Translations under genes and position numbers: made by a program
The notes under the pieces: model-generated
What the model was told of the DNA's origin: nothing
The model's database searches: none
The model's input: the letters and a program-made list of their open reading frames with translations, nothing else
In this document: positions 16,790-25,517 of the stretch, in pieces
Layout: every line of letters begins with the position of its first letter
How positions within the stretch are numbered: the stretch's first letter is position 1
Origin: an uncultured Clostridia bacterium
GTDB taxonomy: Bacteria > Bacillota > Clostridia > TANB77 > CAG-508
DNA length: 64,000 nucleotides
Reading direction: 5' to 3'
Assembly: GCA_934141555.1 (NCBI GenBank)
Contig: CAKPCK010000004.1
Coordinates: 1 to 64,000, forward strand

Positions 16790-16817
16790 TAAAAAGAACT
16801 AGATCGTACTAGTTCTA
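16790..16817 (-). terminator. Terminator of the toxin-antitoxin operon
   Basis: The 8-bp stem AGAACTAG / CTAGTTCT with a 6-base loop follows the toxin stop codon on the minus strand and runs into TTTTTATAT. Confidence 0.75.
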
Positions 16818-17261
16818 CTTTTTCTTATTTTTAGTTTTCTTGGCTTTTATTTTCATTTTCGAAAATTCTATTTCTTTCTCTTTTATCTTTGCAAACATCC
16901 CATCTTTACTCCTATATTCTACGAGAAACTTATCTTTTCTTATAGATATAAATGCTTTATTTATATCTATATTATATTTTTCTATATTTGAAATTATCCA
17001 ATCTATTTTTTCAGCTGTATCATTTTGAAATCTTGCCTTTGGAGTTATCCAAACTATTGCTATTCTAAACTTAAAGTTTTTATCTTTAAAATCATCATCA
17101 CCTGTTATCAATATTCTATCTTCTGCAATTGCCTTTTGAAAAACTTCTTTATCTGGTATTCCTTTTGCTTCATCATTAATATGAACTACATCATTTCCTA
17201 GATCCAATAAATCATTTTTATATTTGATAGCTACATTTTCATCAAGTAATATTCTGCTCAA
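16815..17261 (-). CDS. PIN-like toxin of a VapBC45/DUF5615-type pair
   Basis: 148 aa. The N-terminal LLDENVAIKY, VVHINDEAKGIPDKEVFQKA and ILITGDDDFKDK give the acidic residues of a DUF5615/Mut7-C-like PIN nuclease fold, usually an RNase toxin. The C-terminal about 30 residues are a lysine-rich tail (KIKAKKTKNKKK). Translation probably starts at a TTG behind AAGGAATAACTA. That TTG overlaps the antitoxin stop in TTGA, so the two are coupled. It lies within 1 kb of attL, a usual place for prophage maintenance or conversion modules. The cleavage target is unknown. Confidence 0.75.
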   Translation of the reverse strand: MSRILLDENVAIKYKNDLLDLGNDVVHINDEAKGIPDKEVFQKAIAEDRILITGDDDFKDKNFKFRIAIVWITPKARFQNDTAEKIDWIISNIEKYNIDINKAFISIRKDKFLVEYRSKDGMFAKIKEKEIEFSKMKIKAKKTKNKKK

Positions 17262-17647
17262 TAGTTATTCCTTAATAGTGCTAATATAAATTTTAAAGTA
17301 TTTGTTTTTTTTATTTCATATGCTAAACCTGCAACTATTTTTTCAATGCTATCAATTGATGGGTATTGTTCTTTTATAAATTTTTCTATATCATTTGTTT
17401 TATTTTTAAATGCCTCTTGCGTAATTAATACTAATTCTTTTGGAGTTATTCTAGTTCCTTTTATGACTGCCTTTCCATTTCTTATGTTTCTATCTTTTAC
17501 TATATATTCATCTATAAGTTTTTCTTGAGCATTTGCTATATGTTTTAATTTAATAAACTCAACAAATGCATCTATTCTCGGAGTTTCTTTTTTTTCTGTC
17601 TCATATGTATCAAAAATTTCTGTAATATTATTTAATGTATCTGTCAT
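17258..17647 (-). CDS. DUF433-type antitoxin, partner of the PIN-like protein
   Basis: About 129 aa from the ATG that has AAGGAG 8 bases upstream (an ATG 9 codons earlier has no spacing for this site). The C-terminal half contains GKAVIKGTRITPKELV, the DUF433 signature: a winged-helix-like domain typical of VapB45-type antitoxins encoded before DUF5615 toxins. The N-terminal half is a helical extension. It overlaps the toxin by 4 bases. A 26-bp inverted repeat at 17693-17718 in the promoter is a likely autoregulatory operator. Confidence 0.75.
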   Translation of the reverse strand: MTDTLNNITEIFDTYETEKKETPRIDAFVEFIKLKHIANAQEKLIDEYIVKDRNIRNGKAVIKGTRITPKELVLITQEAFKNKTNDIEKFIKEQYPSIDSIEKIVAGLAYEIKKTNTLKFILALLRNNY

Positions 17648-17946
17648 ATTCATCTCTCCTTTCTTAAACTTCATATATAGTCACTTCCTTCCTTGGTAAT
17701 CATTTTAACATATACCAAAAAAGAAAAATGTCAAATCCTGCTTCGAAGTAAAAGTCTATATAAAAAATATATACAAATTTTGCCAAAAAGTAAATACTTT
17801 TTACAAAAATGTAATATTGTAATTTAATTGTAACATATTTGTAATATTTTGTCAAAATATTGACTGTTTATTCGCAATTTTAAGCCGTTTTTATTTTCAA
17901 GTAATATAGTTTTATGCCTCATTTTTTAGCCATAAAACACAAAAAA
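17648..17946. other. Intergenic region upstream of the toxin-antitoxin operon
   Basis: No gene seen. It holds the inverted repeat TTGGTA-N14-TACCAA (17693-17718) and a TTGACA-like -35 on the minus strand near 17728-17733. The rest is AT-rich DNA with a short palindrome, AAAAAGTAAATACTTTTTAC. Confidence 0.5.
17693..17718 (-). promoter_or_regulatory. Toxin-antitoxin operator
   Basis: Inverted repeat TTGGTA / TACCAA with 14 bases between, positioned between the -35-like TTGACA and the antitoxin start, where a DUF433 antitoxin would autoregulate. Confidence 0.5.
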
Positions 17947-17978
17947 AGAGGTAAGCTGAAATTAATCAGCCTACCTCT
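17947..17978 (-). terminator. Terminator at the end of the lysis and late operon
   Basis: Read on the minus strand, AGAGGTAGGCTGA pairs with TCAGCTTACCTCT (one mismatch), then TTTTTTT. It closes the roughly 21-kb late operon after the amidase. Confidence 0.85.
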
Positions 17979-17990
17979 AACTTTTTTATA

Positions 17991-18719
17991 TTATTTTACT
18001 CCTCCAAGCCATTTACAGAAGCCTATTTTATAATTGTTTGATCCGTTTACTTTATATCTAACCATAGCTCTATCATTAAATATTCCAAAACAATCACAGC
18101 TTTCTCTTGGATCTAAACTTCCTATTCTTTTTGTACAAGATGTATCTGCATATACAACTTCTGTTGTACTCCCATTTTGATAAGTTCTCACTTCTTCATC
18201 ACTCCCACTTTCTACATTTTCATTATTTATTGGTTTATCTTCTAAATATGATTTAATCATGTTTAAAAATCTATCCCAGCCCAAATCTAATGTCCTGTGT
18301 GGACAATATTTATTTGCAAAATCTTGATGTTTCTTTACTTTATCAACTCCCCAATTATATTGCTTTAATAAATATGCTATATACTCTGCTGCAAGTTTTT
18401 CCGCTTCCTCAAACTCTTCTCCACCAGATTTTGAATAACATATTTCTATAGAAATTCCTTTTCTATTGCCTTCACCATTTCTTCCATCTCCTGCGTTCCA
18501 ACTATTTCTGTTAAATGGTATAGCTTGTACTATTTGAGTATTATCTACAGCACAATGAAATGATGTTTTATTGTTATTTCCTATCATATATGATATTTCT
18601 GCCATTGCAGATGCATCATTTGCTGTATTATGTACTACAATAAATTCTGGTGTCATTTCATATGGACATTTTATATCATATTTGCTTTCTGGCACTAACA
18701 TCTTAGTTATTTGCATCAT
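17991..18719 (-). CDS. Endolysin: N-acetylmuramoyl-L-alanine amidase with SH3-like tail
   Basis: About 242 aa. An Amidase_2/PGRP-type catalytic domain (residues about 10-155) shows FIVVHNTA with the first zinc histidine, SFHCAVDN, and KKHQDFANKYCPHRT with further ligands. A linker (about 160-180) precedes a C-terminal SH3b-like wall-binding domain (about 185-240). It cuts peptidoglycan between MurNAc and L-Ala at the end of infection. Four ATGs occur in a row; AGGAG is best spaced from the third or fourth. The start overlaps the 43-aa gene. The holin is at 20293. Confidence 0.9.
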   Translation of the reverse strand: MMQITKMLVPESKYDIKCPYEMTPEFIVVHNTANDASAMAEISYMIGNNNKTSFHCAVDNTQIVQAIPFNRNSWNAGDGRNGEGNRKGISIEICYSKSGGEEFEEAEKLAAEYIAYLLKQYNWGVDKVKKHQDFANKYCPHRTLDLGWDRFLNMIKSYLEDKPINNENVESGSDEEVRTYQNGSTTEVVYADTSCTKRIGSLDPRESCDCFGIFNDRAMVRYKVNGSNNYKIGFCKWLGGVK

Positions 18720-18834
18720 CATCATCTCCTATTCCGTCTGTTTCTGAATTAGAAAAATCATTTTCTGAAATATTTTTATTATATAATTCTTCATTAAAAT
18801 CTACATTTTCTATAATAATGTTATCTTCTTCCAT
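18703..18834 (-). CDS. Small acidic phage protein, 43 aa
   Basis: Starts behind GGAGGAATAGCTC and ends inside the endolysin start, giving translational coupling. The peptide (MEEDNIIIENVDFNEELYNK...) is strongly acidic and ends GDDDDANN. No family known. The strong ribosome-binding site, and the filling of what would otherwise be a gap in a tightly packed operon, support it. Confidence 0.6.
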   Translation of the reverse strand: MEEDNIIIENVDFNEELYNKNISENDFSNSETDGIGDDDDANN

Positions 18835-18837
18835 GAG

Positions 18838-19104
18838 CTATTCCTCCTCAAATTTAATACATTTATTTTCGAACTTTTTATAAGCATCGAAATATAATTC
18901 TTTCTTATCTCCGTTAAACGTGCATTCATAGTACATTCCATCAAATAATGTTGTACTTAATAATGCTTTATGATTTTGTAATGTCTTACAATACCAAACA
19001 TCAAACACATCAAATTCAGGAATGTTATCACTTTTGTCTAAATGTTCAAGTGCATATTGTTTTACTATTTCTTTACATTTTTCAATAAATTCTTTACTTC
19101 CCAT
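18838..19104 (-). CDS. DUF6275 family phage protein
   Basis: 88 aa from the ATG behind AAAGGAGGAATAAAA; the longer frame has no such site. The pattern FIEKCKEIVKQYALEHLDKSDN, DVWYCKTLQNHKALLSTTLFDGMYYECTFNGDK and YFDAYKKFENK matches DUF6275 proteins that lie between tail and lysis genes of Firmicutes siphoviruses. Function unknown. Confidence 0.75.
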   Translation of the reverse strand: MGSKEFIEKCKEIVKQYALEHLDKSDNIPEFDVFDVWYCKTLQNHKALLSTTLFDGMYYECTFNGDKKELYFDAYKKFENKCIKFEEE

Positions 19105-19139
19105 TTTTATTCCTCCTTTATTATTTTTTTCAAAAGCTT

Positions 19140-19931
19140 TTAATATCCAGTTGTCCATCCAGCCGCTACAAAAGCTTCATAATTAGATAATGTTGTACAT
19201 TTTGTTGCTTGCTCTGATGTTAAACCAGCAAATTTTAATGTTTTATTGTATGGTCCTTTTGCTGTTATAAAGCTTTGAAGTATATTATTTAGACTTTCAT
19301 CTGATAAACTATTGCAATCTTTAAACATATTTATATTTCCATACCCAGATAATTTAGATAAATTCAACATTGGTATAGTAATTAAATTTATACAACCACT
19401 AAACATATAATTAGCGTTTTCTATATTACTAGTATCAATTTTTGGAATTGATATTAATGCTGTACAACCAGTAAACATATTACTCATCGTTGTTACATTA
19501 GATGTATTATTAATTGCTTCTACTGTGATTAATGTAGTGCAATCTTGAAAATATGACTTTAAAGAATTTTTGTTTTCACAGTTTATTGCCGGAGCTTTTA
19601 TAAAACTATTTTTAAATAAATCTTTTGAAAAGTCAAAATATTCATTCATATCGATTGTAGGAATTTTCACATCAACCATTTTTAATCCATCAAAACCTTC
19701 ATCAGCCATGTATTTGCCATTTTCTGTTATTATTTTATCTTGTAAATTAATTTTAAATCCTTCTACTATAACTTCACTATAGCCATATTTTGTTGGTTTA
19801 AAAGTTTGTTTTTCTGTTGTTGATTCAATTTCTAAAATTTCCAATTCAGGATATAATTTTTCTGTAGCATTATTTAAAGTTACATTTACTGATTGCTTAG
19901 CAGTTATTTTTCCATCCAAATTATTGTTCAT
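19140..19931 (-). CDS. Tail-associated protein with BspA-like (DUF285) leucine-rich repeats
   Basis: 263 aa. The start is the ATG with GGAG nine bases upstream, overlapping the previous stop. Residues about 1-100 are beta-rich, with GYSEVIVEGFKI and ITENGKYMADEGFDGLKMVDV (repeats seen in fibre-associated proteins). Residues about 120-230 carry BspA-type LRR units: SNVTTMSNMFTGCTALISIP, then NANYMFSGCINLITIP, then NMFKDCNSL. The end is EAFVAAGWTTGY. BspA-like repeats bind surfaces or other proteins, so a receptor-binding or decoration role at the tail tip is inferred from gene order. Confidence 0.65.
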   Translation of the reverse strand: MNNNLDGKITAKQSVNVTLNNATEKLYPELEILEIESTTEKQTFKPTKYGYSEVIVEGFKINLQDKIITENGKYMADEGFDGLKMVDVKIPTIDMNEYFDFSKDLFKNSFIKAPAINCENKNSLKSYFQDCTTLITVEAINNTSNVTTMSNMFTGCTALISIPKIDTSNIENANYMFSGCINLITIPMLNLSKLSGYGNINMFKDCNSLSDESLNNILQSFITAKGPYNKTLKFAGLTSEQATKCTTLSNYEAFVAAGWTTGY

Positions 19932-20280
19932 CACCATCAACTCCTTCTGGATATAATAATAATATTTTCGCCCCATCATCATCATAACCCAAAATTGTTT
20001 GTTCATCATTGAGCTCAATTTCATACCAATAAGTTGTAGTATAATTTTGTGGTTCTTCTATTTTAGTTTCTGATGCCAATAATTTAATCTCAATTTCATT
20101 TGTTTCTTTTTTCGCCTCTATTTTTTTAATTAATAGCGGTTTTTGATTTAATCTATTTTTTTTATATATTTTGAATTTTATATAATCCCCTTGCTTAAAC
20201 GTATAACCATCAATTGTTACTGCAATTGTACATTTATCTCCTCGAGTTAAGAAAATTTTATTATCTTGAATTTTAAACAT
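19921..20280 (-). CDS. Phage tail-region protein with LTRGD-type beta domain
   Basis: 119 aa, opening MFKIQDNKIFLTRGDKCTIAV. The LTRGD start is common in BppU N-terminal-like baseplate or fibre-associated domains. It appears all-beta in composition and soluble. AAAGGAGG precedes the start. It overlaps the BspA-like gene by 11 bases, which suggests the two products work together at the tail tip. Function not established. Confidence 0.6.
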   Translation of the reverse strand: MFKIQDNKIFLTRGDKCTIAVTIDGYTFKQGDYIKFKIYKKNRLNQKPLLIKKIEAKKETNEIEIKLLASETKIEEPQNYTTTYWYEIELNDEQTILGYDDDGAKILLLYPEGVDGDEQ

Positions 20281-20292
20281 TATAATCCTCCT

Positions 20293-20604
20293 TTATTGTT
20301 TCTCTTTTGACACATAATCCAAAGCTTTTTTAGTCTCATCAAATACTGACTGAATAAAACTTTTTACTGAATCTCTTGTTATAAAGAAATTTAATGGCAT
20401 TGGTATTATTGCTATTATTTTATCTATAACATAATTCAATTTGTTTTCATTATCACCTTGTTTAAACATATCTTCTGCTTTTACTATTAAATCTACTGCT
20501 GTTGCTCTTAATCCTTTTTTCTTTATCTGCCATGCTAGATACAATATAAAAGCTAATATAGCAATTATAACTATTGCTATTTCTATTATTGTTACTGGAT
20601 TCAT
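20293..20604 (-). CDS. Phage holin, LLH family
   Basis: 103 aa: one N-terminal transmembrane helix (TIIEIAIVIIAILAFILYLA) followed by a charged helical region with VKAEDMFKQGDNENKLNYVIDKI and a conserved C-terminal helix, the plan of the LLH holin family. It makes the membrane lesion that releases or activates the endolysin. AGGAGG lies upstream of the start. It lies between tail-fibre genes and the endolysin as expected for lysis cassettes. Confidence 0.82.
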   Translation of the reverse strand: MNPVTIIEIAIVIIAILAFILYLAWQIKKKGLRATAVDLIVKAEDMFKQGDNENKLNYVIDKIIAIIPMPLNFFITRDSVKSFIQSVFDETKKALDYVSKEKQ

Positions 20605-20616
20605 ACTTATTACCTC

Positions 20617-21237
20617 CTACTTTTTTGTAACCATTTTTTCTAAGTTTTCTTCTATAAAAAATTTAAGTTTTAAAATTTCATTCATTTCTTCTTTTGTAAA
20701 ATTCACTTTATCTTTATTTTCATATTGAATTGCCAAAAAGCCTATTGCCTCTCTTTTTTCGTTGTTCAATATAACATCAAAAAAAGAACCAATATCTTGA
20801 TCCTTTTTTAACTCATATGTTGCTGGCATTGTATCTTTTATTTCTTCTAAATCATTTATTTTTAATTCTCCATGATTTAGCAAAGCCTTGATAAATCGTG
20901 GGATACAGCTTAATGGAACTGATTGTAATTCCTTTTGATGCCCCTTTATTCCTGACCTTACAACCTCATAACTACACGATGTCTTTAATGCACTTCTTCC
21001 ATTAGCATAATGTATGCCATTGTGAAAGTCATAAATTTGTACTCTATCAGCTTTTAAAAACTCTTTTACACTCTCTAATCTATTTATAATGCACATATCA
21101 ATATTACATTGTTTCTTTATCTTTTGTGGCAGTGTTTCTTCTATTTCTTTTTTTGATTTTATTACTGCCACGATTAATGCTGTTATAGATAATATTAATG
21201 GAGTTAGTTTTGCGAAAAAACTCGTTATTATTTCCAC
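20617..21237 (-). CDS. Membrane-anchored GAF-like phage protein
   Basis: 206 aa with a GTG start behind GAGGAGGAATAAAAG. Residues 1-25 are one transmembrane helix. A GAF-like domain follows: RLESVKEFLKADRVQIYDFH, NGIHYANGRSALKTSCSYEV, then FIKALLNHGELKINDLEEIK, IGSFFDVILNNEKREAIGFL and a closing helix. GAF domains bind small ligands such as nucleotides. I recall the ADRVQIYDFHNG-type pattern from other phages, where the role is unknown. It sits directly upstream of the holin, so a sensor acting on lysis timing is possible but unproven. Confidence 0.6.
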   Translation of the reverse strand: MEIITSFFAKLTPLILSITALIVAVIKSKKEIEETLPQKIKKQCNIDMCIINRLESVKEFLKADRVQIYDFHNGIHYANGRSALKTSCSYEVVRSGIKGHQKELQSVPLSCIPRFIKALLNHGELKINDLEEIKDTMPATYELKKDQDIGSFFDVILNNEKREAIGFLAIQYENKDKVNFTKEEMNEILKLKFFIEENLEKMVTKK

Positions 21238-21240
21238 CTT

Positions 21241-21582
21241 TTATTCCTCCTCTTTTGTTTGATCATTTTGCTCTGCAGTATTTTCTATAATATCTTCTGC
21301 TTCTTTAAATTTATCTAATGTCTTTAGATATTCATAACATTCTTCTATTGTCTCTTTTTCTGAATATTCTTTTTGAATATAGTCTGTTTCAATAAACACA
21401 CTCATTTGCTTATTTTCATTTGTACTTCCATAATATTCTTTTTCTTTTTTTCTTTGCTTTTCAGAAGTATAAGAAGCAACTTCAATAACATTACAAATGT
21501 TTGTTATTTTATTTATAGAAACTATTCTATGATAAGTTACTAATATTCCGTTTTCTAATTCTATTTCTTTTTTTAGAGCCAT
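21241..21582 (-). CDS. Small phage protein following the tail fibre
   Basis: 113 aa. It begins MALKKEIELENGILVTYHRI, then VEVASYTSEKQRKKEKEYYG and VFIETDYIQKEYSEKETIEE. This compact alpha/beta protein is common directly after fibre genes in Firmicutes siphoviruses. The C-terminus is acidic. Function unknown; the position suggests a tail accessory or assembly protein. AAAGGAGGG precedes the start. Confidence 0.65.
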   Translation of the reverse strand: MALKKEIELENGILVTYHRIVSINKITNICNVIEVASYTSEKQRKKEKEYYGSTNENKQMSVFIETDYIQKEYSEKETIEECYEYLKTLDKFKEAEDIIENTAEQNDQTKEEE

Positions 21583-21592
21583 ATTCCCTCCT

Positions 21593-23680
21593 TTATCTGT
21601 ATCCTAACACTCTGTATATTAATCTATTTTCTGCATGATGTTTTTCACTATAATAAGAACCTGAAACCCCTCTTGAGATTGTTTTATCAGACAACTTTAA
21701 TTGTGTATAATACTGATAAATTGTATCAGTATATCTTACTTCTGATATCCATGTTTCGTTATCACTTGCTTTTATCATTTTCGTTCCAGCATCCGAAAAT
21801 ATTTTCAAATATATAAAATTATTCTTAGATTCACTTAATGAAATTGTTCCAGCCGTACCTGCTGCATTGTCATACAAAACAGTTGATTTTAGTTCTAAAT
21901 ATTCCCACGGTGTAGCTACTTTATTAACATATGATCTAATTGCAACTCTATATCCTCCCTTGTTAAAATTTCCAATCGCTAATTGTTGTTCATACGCAAG
22001 TCCATTTCCACACAAATTTATTAGAGTTCCCCAATCTGCTAATCCGTTTGGTTTATTTGTTGTATCTGAATTATAACTACCAATACTATTCTGTGTATTA
22101 AAACTATTAAAATCACTTATATTAGCTTCTCCACGCAGAAATCTATTCATATTATATCCATTTAAATATACATTACTTGCATCTCCATGTATCAACCACT
22201 TATTTAATTTTCTACTAAAAATTCCATGATTAATTCCACCTGCTCCAACTCCAAAACCAACTTCAACATTTGAATCTGTTCTTTGAGCATAATAACATGT
22301 TTCACCAGAACTTTTTTTGAAATTTGTATTCACATAAAAATCTACAAAGTTCTTTCCCCAAGCAAAAGCAGGTAATCCAACCGAAACTTTTGCCATCGCT
22401 TTTAATGTAACCAATTTATCTTTTACTAACAAATAAAAATCATATGCTTTTTGATAGTTATATGTTTTTCCTAAAGAAATTTTACCATTGCTTTTATATG
22501 TATTTCCAGATATTGTCGGTGTTATAGTTCCACCTTTTGTATAACTAGTTTCAGTACTCTCTTTACAATACCATTCTATCGACAATGAATTATTTGTTGC
22601 GCCAAAACTTCCATTAAAATAATTTCCCGAAAACTCTAAACTAATTTCTCCCGTCGTCGGCTGAGGCCTTGAAAAGTTAACATTTGCAGTTAATTTTATA
22701 TAATTAATTAATGTTTTTGAAATTGTTTTTGTTATACTATATCCTCTACTATCAACAGCTACTAAATTAAACGTTCCAGTTTCAACATTATTAATAGTCA
22801 AAGTTTTATCTGATATTCCTTTTCCGTTCACAGATTTTGATTTTATTGTTGCACTATTTTTCGCTGAAATTGATGTTAAAGTGATTAATGCTGTTGACTT
22901 ATATCTTATCAGTTTGTTTTTATCTCCTGTCAGTGCTATAGTTGTTGAATTAGTATCAACTATAGTTCCATCAATATTTGGTTTACACAATTCAGAATTA
23001 GTTGTTGTTTTAAATGTATTTGTTTTTCTTCCGACCTCAGTACCATTGTTATATGTAATACATGTTATTGTACCTGTACCACTTGTAGCATTCGGGATTT
23101 TTGCATAAAAAGATTTAGGAATTATCCAATCGCTATAGCTTCCACCTGCTTTATTTGTTGCAATTGTTACATTTATATCTCCAAACTTTACTTGAATAGT
23201 ATGTCTAAAGTTCGAACTAGCACTACTTATTATATATGTAGGTGCACTCTCTATACTTGCTACTGAAATACTTATACTACTTGCCCTTGGAATTGTATTC
23301 AATGTAAAATTACCACTTATACTTGCAGAAACACCAAAACTTGCTGCTTGTATTTCTGCAGAAAAAGGTATTACTTTTGTTCCATCTGCATTATGTGCTA
23401 CTTCTATTGTACCACTAGCTATAACTATGTATGCGTTAGGAGATGATGCATTTATGCTTTCTGTTGTATTTATTTTTTCTTTACCATTTATACTAAAATA
23501 TTTATAATGTCTAGCACTAATAGAACCTGAGCCATCAGATTGACAATAAACATTGTAATCGACATATGATTTATTTGTATTTGCATTTCCATTTTTATCA
23601 TTTAAAACTACATATAATTTAAAATTTTCAGCATAGCCAAAACTTCCCACTGCTGAACATTGTTCTGTATATATTGCCAT
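21593..23680 (-). CDS. Tail fibre protein, DUF859 type with knob-like C-terminus
   Basis: 695 aa, beta-rich, low in charge, rich in S/T/N. Residues about 1-430 follow the DUF859 siphovirus pattern (GSFGYAENFKLYVVLND, GTIEVAHNADGTKVIPFSAE, IPRASSIS). The C-terminal region contains DFNSFNTQNSIGSYNS, GLADWGTLINLCGNG and AIRSYVNKVATPWEYLELKS, the pattern of pyocin-knob-like receptor-binding domains. It is probably trimeric and contacts the host surface. It follows the tail spike gene with only a start-stop gap and has GATAGGAGGG upstream. Confidence 0.82.
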   Translation of the reverse strand: MAIYTEQCSAVGSFGYAENFKLYVVLNDKNGNANTNKSYVDYNVYCQSDGSGSISARHYKYFSINGKEKINTTESINASSPNAYIVIASGTIEVAHNADGTKVIPFSAEIQAASFGVSASISGNFTLNTIPRASSISISVASIESAPTYIISSASSNFRHTIQVKFGDINVTIATNKAGGSYSDWIIPKSFYAKIPNATSGTGTITCITYNNGTEVGRKTNTFKTTTNSELCKPNIDGTIVDTNSTTIALTGDKNKLIRYKSTALITLTSISAKNSATIKSKSVNGKGISDKTLTINNVETGTFNLVAVDSRGYSITKTISKTLINYIKLTANVNFSRPQPTTGEISLEFSGNYFNGSFGATNNSLSIEWYCKESTETSYTKGGTITPTISGNTYKSNGKISLGKTYNYQKAYDFYLLVKDKLVTLKAMAKVSVGLPAFAWGKNFVDFYVNTNFKKSSGETCYYAQRTDSNVEVGFGVGAGGINHGIFSRKLNKWLIHGDASNVYLNGYNMNRFLRGEANISDFNSFNTQNSIGSYNSDTTNKPNGLADWGTLINLCGNGLAYEQQLAIGNFNKGGYRVAIRSYVNKVATPWEYLELKSTVLYDNAAGTAGTISLSESKNNFIYLKIFSDAGTKMIKASDNETWISEVRYTDTIYQYYTQLKLSDKTISRGVSGSYYSEKHHAENRLIYRVLGYR

Positions 23681-23681
23681 A

Positions 23682-25517
23682 TTACCCTCCTATCCAAAAT
23701 ACACCTGTTCCCTGTACTCCATCATTCACAAAATCTTCAATTCTTGAGTACTTTCCAACAACTAAATATTTTTCAACAGTCATATTCTTAGATTTTACAA
23801 TTGTTTCTCCTGTTTCCTCGTCATACCCTGCAAACAACAAACTTTCTTCATTACTTCCAGTCGCATCTTTAACGTTTAAGCCTGCTTCATTTAATTTTGC
23901 TTTTGTTTTTGCTCCTGTCTTTTCAACTGATAAGCCATCATCATCAAAAGTATAACCTGTCGAAGTCTTGACTTTTGTTACACCATTTTGCTGTATTTCT
24001 TTTGCTATTTCTATTGCATATTTAGAATCTGTTTGTGTTGTTTCGACTGATTTCCTTATTGTTTCAACATCTGACTTTTGTGCACAACCATTTAACTTGT
24101 CAATCACGTCTTGATAATTATTATTTATTAATGTAGCTTGTGATTCTACTTTTTGTGTTATAGAACCATACTGCAAATTAATTGAAACTATATTTTTTTC
24201 ATATTCTGTTATTTTATTAGCCAATCCTTCAATTCTATCAACCGACATCGTTCCAGTTGTAATAAATTTTGCATTAATTTGTCCATCCATTGTTATTGCT
24301 GTTTCGAATGGTCCTTCTATTCCATTTGAACTAAAGCCTATTCCAGCAATTCCAAATCTCCAAACATTTTGTGCTTTTTCTTTTGGCAATTTGTCCAATA
24401 TCATAATTTCGTTCTCATCAATATATACATAGCCATTTTTATTTAAAGTATTTATCATATTAGTCTGTTTATTAATAACAGACTGCTGTTTTGATAATAC
24501 TTGATTTATCTGTGTAATTGTATTTTTTACATTATCAAATTTAGATTTTACATCTCTTGAATAATTTCCAAAAACAACACTTCTAACCTTTTGTAGAATA
24601 ATATCGTACTCATATTCCAAAACTTCCGTTAAAATATCTGCAATTGGATGCATTACATGAATTGTATCTCCTATTTCAAGCTCCTGTTTTATATCGGATT
24701 TTACATTATAACTAATTTTAGGATATTTATTTTCATTAAGATATTTTTGTGCATTTTCTCTTAATTCTTTAATTAAATTCTCCTCTGTTTGTTCATCACT
24801 ATCTAGTATAGTTTCAAAATCAATTGTCTTAGTATATGGTTTATCATATTTTATATCTGCCTCCAGAAAAACTTCTGGTAGCATCAATCCATCATATCCT
24901 ACTGGATATAATTTTGTTACAACGTTAGTCCAGTCTTCATAAACTTCTATCCCTTGAAGATCTTTTCCATAAATTATACTTAAACCATTATCATGTCCAA
25001 TGCTACTTACAAATGAAATATCCCAATTATCAGCATCAAATACACCATTCCATCTTTCTTCAATTGTTTTCCAAGCTTCTAACATATTTTTTCTTATAAA
25101 ATAAGCTGTACTTATGTTTTCAATGTTTGAGAAAAAATTAAAAGGACTAATATCATCAGCCCTTTCGTTTATATAATTTAATGCACTTATACCATTTAAT
25201 TTTGTTGGCCTTACATCAACCAAAAAATAGTCTTTTGCATCAAACATTACATGATTAGCAGTAAATGAAATTTTGGTGTTTGTATATGTAATCGTATCTG
25301 GTGCAATTCTAAATGCTTGAGGTTTTAATTTTGTTTTTGTTTTTACCACACATAACTTATCCTTTTTTATATATTTTTTATAAGCAATTGGAATTTCTAC
25401 TTCTATATACCATCCATTTAATGATTTTTTTTTATATTCTTTACATTTAAGTGGTTTTATTATTATATTTCCAGCACTTGAAAAATCTCTATCATTTGCA
25501 TCAAATATTTTTATCAT
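23682..25517 (-). CDS. Phage tail spike / prophage endopeptidase-type tail protein (Tal)
   Basis: 611 aa. The N-terminal domain (residues about 1-360) has the pattern of the prophage tail endopeptidase and phage minor structural protein families, the gp27-like hub, for example LKCKEYKKKSLNGWYIEVEIP and NVVTKLYPVGYDGL. The C-terminal region is coiled and fibre-like (repeated ITQINQVLSKQQSVIN-type helices, then GYTFDDDGLSVEKTG). The ATG overlaps the dit stop in ATGA, so the two are translated together. It forms the tail tip and may carry cell-wall activity, but I see no certain catalytic residues. Confidence 0.82.
   Translation of the reverse strand: MIKIFDANDRDFSSAGNIIIKPLKCKEYKKKSLNGWYIEVEIPIAYKKYIKKDKLCVVKTKTKLKPQAFRIAPDTITYTNTKISFTANHVMFDAKDYFLVDVRPTKLNGISALNYINERADDISPFNFFSNIENISTAYFIRKNMLEAWKTIEERWNGVFDADNWDISFVSSIGHDNGLSIIYGKDLQGIEVYEDWTNVVTKLYPVGYDGLMLPEVFLEADIKYDKPYTKTIDFETILDSDEQTEENLIKELRENAQKYLNENKYPKISYNVKSDIKQELEIGDTIHVMHPIADILTEVLEYEYDIILQKVRSVVFGNYSRDVKSKFDNVKNTITQINQVLSKQQSVINKQTNMINTLNKNGYVYIDENEIMILDKLPKEKAQNVWRFGIAGIGFSSNGIEGPFETAITMDGQINAKFITTGTMSVDRIEGLANKITEYEKNIVSINLQYGSITQKVESQATLINNNYQDVIDKLNGCAQKSDVETIRKSVETTQTDSKYAIEIAKEIQQNGVTKVKTSTGYTFDDDGLSVEKTGAKTKAKLNEAGLNVKDATGSNEESLLFAGYDEETGETIVKSKNMTVEKYLVVGKYSRIEDFVNDGVQGTGVFWIGG

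Noticed and set aside
19140..20024. A longer start for the BspA-like protein (opening with several methionines)
   Set aside because: Those 31 codons overlap the LTRGD-type gene in another frame, and the ribosome-binding site is spaced for the ATG at 19931.
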